Source: Candidatus Eisenbergiella intestinipullorum (GTDB lineage: Bacteria > Bacillota > Clostridia > Lachnospirales > Lachnospiraceae). From it: 64,000 nt of DNA. Positions 61,158-64,000 of the stretch are shown here, piece by piece. The notes under the pieces are model-generated. The model was not told the DNA's origin, ran no database searches, and saw nothing but the letters and a program-made list of their open reading frames with translations. The stretch lies in NCBI GenBank assembly GCA_019119815.1, contig DWWH01000022.1:1-64000 (forward strand), read 5' to 3'. Each line of letters starts with the position of its first letter. Within the stretch, counting starts at the first letter, position 1. The position numbers and the translations under genes were made by a program.

Positions 61158-62063
61158 ATGAAATCCTCAAAAATAGAGATTGACCGGAGATACCGGGATT
61201 ATTATAATAAGGGAAAACTGTTCGACTGCCATAATCATACATGGCGTTCGCATGACTCCCGGTGCGATCCTGAAATGCTGTGCAGATGCGCGGTCAGGAA
61301 AGGATTGTCCGGGATCGCCTTTACCGACCATTGCGATATGGAGTATGTGAATCAGATGGATGTTGCGTCGCCTATCCGCGGTTCCGCGGATGACAGCCGC
61401 AGATGTCAGGAAATCCATGCGGGACGGCTGAAGGTTCTGACAGGGATTGAAATGGGAGAGGCGATATGGTATTTCCGGGAATCAGAAGAAATCGTGCAGA
61501 TGCTCCCATACGACATCGTCCTGGGATCTGTCCACGCGGTGCGAAGCAGGCTGGGCCGGGAGCCTTATTCGCAGATCGATTTTTCCGGATTTACAAGGGA
61601 TGAAATAGACGCCTATATGAGAGCCTATTTCGATGATATGTCGGAGATGATAGAAAAATGTGATTTTAACGTCCTGTCCCATCTGACATGCCCGTTAAGA
61701 TATATCACGGGAAAATATGGAATACCGGTAGATATGGAAAAATATGAAGCCCAGGTCAATCAGATACTCAGACAGATCATAGAAAAAAGGATCGCCCTGG
61801 AGATCAATACATCCAATAAGGGTTCCCGTTATGATGCCTTTATGCCGACAAGAAGGATCATCGAACAATATCGCGCGATGGGCGGATATCTCATCACAGT
61901 GGGTTCTGATGCGCATGTGGCGGAAAATACGGGCTATATGCTGGGACAGGCCTGTGAAATGCTGAAGGAAATCGGCTTCCCGGCGCTCTATTATTACGAA
62001 AACAGAAAGCCGGTTCCATGCCGGCTTCTCCGGGAGGAAAAAGGCGTTCGGGTCAGCGGCTGA
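61158..62063 (+). CDS. PHP-domain phosphoesterase (HisK/HisJ-like)
   Basis: The 301-residue protein has the PHP motifs: FDCHNHTWRSHDS (H25, H27), GIAFTDHCD, LTGIEMGEAIW, LGSVHAVR and VGSDAHVAENTGY. These give a three-metal phosphoesterase site as in histidinol-phosphatase HisK. No other histidine gene is near, so in this sugar locus it more likely dephosphorylates a sugar phosphate or cyclic phosphate. The start has only a weak ribosome site, and 61158 is my best choice. Confidence 0.82.
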   Translation: MKSSKIEIDRRYRDYYNKGKLFDCHNHTWRSHDSRCDPEMLCRCAVRKGLSGIAFTDHCDMEYVNQMDVASPIRGSADDSRRCQEIHAGRLKVLTGIEMGEAIWYFRESEEIVQMLPYDIVLGSVHAVRSRLGREPYSQIDFSGFTRDEIDAYMRAYFDDMSEMIEKCDFNVLSHLTCPLRYITGKYGIPVDMEKYEAQVNQILRQIIEKRIALEINTSNKGSRYDAFMPTRRIIEQYRAMGGYLITVGSDAHVAENTGYMLGQACEMLKEIGFPALYYYENRKPVPCRLLREEKGVRVSG

Positions 62064-62157
62064 TCAATGCAAAGGGAAGTGGAGGAAGCGGCGGAAGACG
62101 GCCTGCTTCCTGAAAGAAATGGAATGCCGTATTACAGCGGCGGAAAAAGAGGAAAAT

Positions 62158-64000
62158 ATGAAGAAAAAAAAGGACAGGCGGGTGACCTGTCAGGCTCTGG
62201 ACATTACGGGAGGATTCTGGAAGGAGAAGCAGCAGCTGTTCCGCAGGGTGACGCTGGATGCGGTATATGACAGGTTTGAAGAGACGGGAAGATTTGACGC
62301 GCTGAACTGCTCCTGGAAAGAGGGGATGCCCAATAAGCCCCATATTTTCTGGGATTCCGATGTGGCCAAATGGATCGAGGGAGCGGCGTATTTTCTGCTG
62401 AAGCAGCGGGATGAAGAGCTGGAAGCAAGGGTGGACGAGCTGATTGACCGGATGGAAAAGCACCAGTGGGAGGACGGTTACCTGAACAGCTACTTTACGA
62501 CTGTGGAGCCGGAGGAGCGGTTTCAGCGCAGAACGGATCATGAGCTGTACTGTGCGGGGCATCTGGCGGAAGCTGCCGTCGCCTATGCTCAGGCGACCGG
62601 CAAGAGAAAGCTGCTTGAAATCGTGGAAAAGTATATGGCGCTGATCGACCGCGTGTTCCGGCAGGAGCATTCCGCCGCCTTTGATACGCCGGGCCATGAG
62701 GAGATTGAGCTTGCCCTGTACCGGCTCTATGAATATACCGGAAAGGAATGCTACCGCAGGCTGGCGGAGTATTTCGTGGATACGAGAGGAACCAGCAGCA
62801 GGGATGAGACCTACAGGCATGCCGACCAGGAAAATATGCAGTCCCATCTTCCGGTCAGGCAGCAGAAAACGGCGGAGGGGCACTGCGTAAGGGCCCTGTA
62901 TCTGTACAGCGCCATGGCGGATCAGGCCAGGATCGACCATGACGGAGAAATGGAGCAGGTCTGCAAGACATTATTTGAAAATATCACGAAAAAACGGATG
63001 TACATTACCGGAGGCATCGGTTCCACCCACCGGGGAGAATCCTTTACCTTTGACTATGATCTTCCGGAATATACGGCATATAATGAAACCTGCGCTTCCA
63101 TCGCGCTGGCCATGTTCTGCCGCAGGATGTGGCTGTTGGAAGCGGATGGAAAATATGCGGACTGTGCGGAAAGGGCCATATATAATACGGTGCTCTCCGG
63201 GGTATCCCTGTCAGGAGACCGTTTCTTCTACGAAAACCCTCTGGCGGCCGATCCGGCAAGGAACGCGTTTAATGCGTCAAGAGCGAAGGGGCTGCAGGAG
63301 CATCTGCCCATCCTGAGCCGGGTGAAGGTATTCGACTGCTCCTGCTGCCCGCCCAACCTGCTCCGTTTTGTGGGATCGATCGCGGATTATATGTATTCCG
63401 TCTCCGGAAACACCATATATGCCCACTGCTACATGGAAGCGGAAGGGGAAATCGAAGTGTCCGGAGGAAGGATGAGGCTGAAGCAGGAGACCGGATATCC
63501 CTATGACGGAAGGATCCGCATCCTCACAGAAACGGAAGGGGCCTGCGAAATTGCGCTGCATCTGCCTTCCTGGTCAGAACAGTGGAAGCTTACCGTAAAC
63601 GGAAAGGAAGCGGAAGCCGTGTTAAGGAAGGGTTATCTCTATGTGCAGCGCGAGTGGAAATGCGGGGACTGCCTGGAGCTGGAACTGGATATGGGCATCC
63701 GCTTCTGGGAATCCAACCCCAGGGTGATCGATACCTGTGGAAGAATTGCGGTTACGAGAGGGCCGCTGGTGTTCTGTGCTGAGGGAATCGATAATGCTGA
63801 TCTTCTGCTGCGGGATGTGCGGATCAAACCTGAGCAGAAAGGGGAAATTGGTTCCAGACAGATGGAAGGGACGACGCTTCCGGTGCTGGAACTGGATGGC
63901 GAGGTCAGAGAGCAGGAGGAGGAACTGTATATCAAACCGGGAAAGCCGCTCCGGCGGGTAAAACTGCACCTGATCCCCTATTTTGCCTGGGCGAACAGAC
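62158..64000 (+). CDS. GH127 beta-L-arabinofuranosidase (right-truncated by window)
   Basis: The frame from ATG 62158 stays open to the end of the window (614 residues). It carries the GH127 core: ITGGFWKEKQQLFRRVTLDA, the HDELYCAGH-like DHELYCAGHLAEAA, ITGGIGSTHRGESFTFDYDL, E310-T-C312 in YNETCASIAL, and C396-C397 in CSCCPPNLLRF. These match the metal/nucleophile Glu-Cys-Cys-Cys set of the HypBA1-type enzyme, in which a Cys is the nucleophile. It releases beta-L-arabinofuranose, typically from plant cell-wall extensins or arabinans. AGAGGA precedes the start. It is probably the last or near-last gene of the cluster. Confidence 0.9.
   Translation, partial: MKKKKDRRVTCQALDITGGFWKEKQQLFRRVTLDAVYDRFEETGRFDALNCSWKEGMPNKPHIFWDSDVAKWIEGAAYFLLKQRDEELEARVDELIDRMEKHQWEDGYLNSYFTTVEPEERFQRRTDHELYCAGHLAEAAVAYAQATGKRKLLEIVEKYMALIDRVFRQEHSAAFDTPGHEEIELALYRLYEYTGKECYRRLAEYFVDTRGTSSRDETYRHADQENMQSHLPVRQQKTAEGHCVRALYLYSAMADQARIDHDGEMEQVCKTLFENITKKRMYITGGIGSTHRGESFTFDYDLPEYTAYNETCASIALAMFCRRMWLLEADGKYADCAERAIYNTVLSGVSLSGDRFFYENPLAADPARNAFNASRAKGLQEHLPILSRVKVFDCSCCPPNLLRFVGSIADYMYSVSGNTIYAHCYMEAEGEIEVSGGRMRLKQETGYPYDGRIRILTETEGACEIALHLPSWSEQWKLTVNGKEAEAVLRKGYLYVQREWKCGDCLELELDMGIRFWESNPRVIDTCGRIAVTRGPLVFCAEGIDNADLLLRDVRIKPEQKGEIGSRQMEGTTLPVLELDGEVREQEEELYIKPGKPLRRVKLHLIPYFAWANR

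Noticed and set aside
61158..62063. Histidine biosynthesis role for the PHP protein
   Set aside because: No other his gene is near and the context is sugar catabolism, so HisK-type naming would be misleading.
1..64000. CRISPR arrays, tRNA or rRNA genes, prophage structural genes
   Set aside because: No regular spaced repeats, no tRNA cloverleaf and no rRNA core sequence was seen, and there are no capsid, tail or terminase genes. The only mobile-element signal is the recombinase margin at the left end.

Overview
The window looks like chromosomal DNA from an anaerobic gut Firmicute, most probably a Lachnospiraceae-type clostridium. The support is the GC-rich but AGGAGG-type Shine-Dalgarno signals with some TTG/GTG starts, the sigma-A promoters, the clostridial families (CD3324, RNHCP, DUF3795, VanW, GHKL/LytTR regulators, B12 radical SAM) and the dense carbohydrate-utilisation content. 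No rRNA, tRNA, CRISPR array or replication origin was seen.

Layout. (1) 1-4.4 kb is an eroded mobile-element margin. It holds a large serine recombinase, a second recombinase cut off after its catalytic domain, small accessory genes (DUF3795, YjbR, flavin reductase), a ferredoxin-like tail of an aldo/keto reductase, and an Xre-type regulator whose DNA-binding domain has been deleted. (2) 4.4-10.2 kb carries a CD3324/RNHCP pair, an Xaa-Pro aminopeptidase and two tandem GH13 alpha-glucosidases that differ at the linkage-specificity residue. (3) 10.3-15.3 kb is a BceRSAB-like two-component/ABC locus. Its response regulator and permease are intact, but the kinase is frameshifted in an A-run and the ATPase has lost Walker A. 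(4) 15.4-22.4 kb holds an SDR, a triple-hairpin intergenic element, an MFS transporter, a glycosyltransferase, two unknown or Sel1-repeat proteins and a P-loop kinase. (5) 22.5-28.7 kb encodes a LytTR/GHKL two-component system followed by a heterodimeric ABC exporter, with a LytTR-type direct-repeat operator between them. (6) 28.8-36.2 kb has a TRIC channel, a ferredoxin-type aldo/keto reductase, an AraC regulator and galK-galT with a CcpA (cre) site, then a CE15-like esterase. (7) 36.4-45 kb is mostly housekeeping: B12 radical SAM, nth, a DEDDh exonuclease, a 34-residue membrane peptide with VanW, an AIR-synthase-like protein, Lrp plus aminotransferase, and trmL. (8) 45-64 kb is a glycan-degradation region: type-B carboxylesterase, Cys-type sulfatase, AraC, GH3, then a DeoR-controlled cluster of an ABC sugar importer, a GH110-like beta-helix glycosidase, a PhnP-like metallo-hydrolase, an SGNH esterase, a zinc dehydrogenase, a PHP phosphoesterase and a GH127 beta-L-arabinofuranosidase running off the right edge.

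The best candidate for an undescribed system is the DeoR-flanked cluster at 52.3-64 kb. It combines import, alpha-galactosidase-like and arabinofuranosidase-like hydrolysis, deacylation and two phosphoesterase-type folds in one run of genes. Secondary points of interest are the three broken regulatory/transport genes (two apparently by short-repeat deletion), recurrent hairpins set directly against ribosome-binding sites, and the triple hairpin at 16.35-16.47 kb. Function calls come from motif recognition by eye; no database search was possible.
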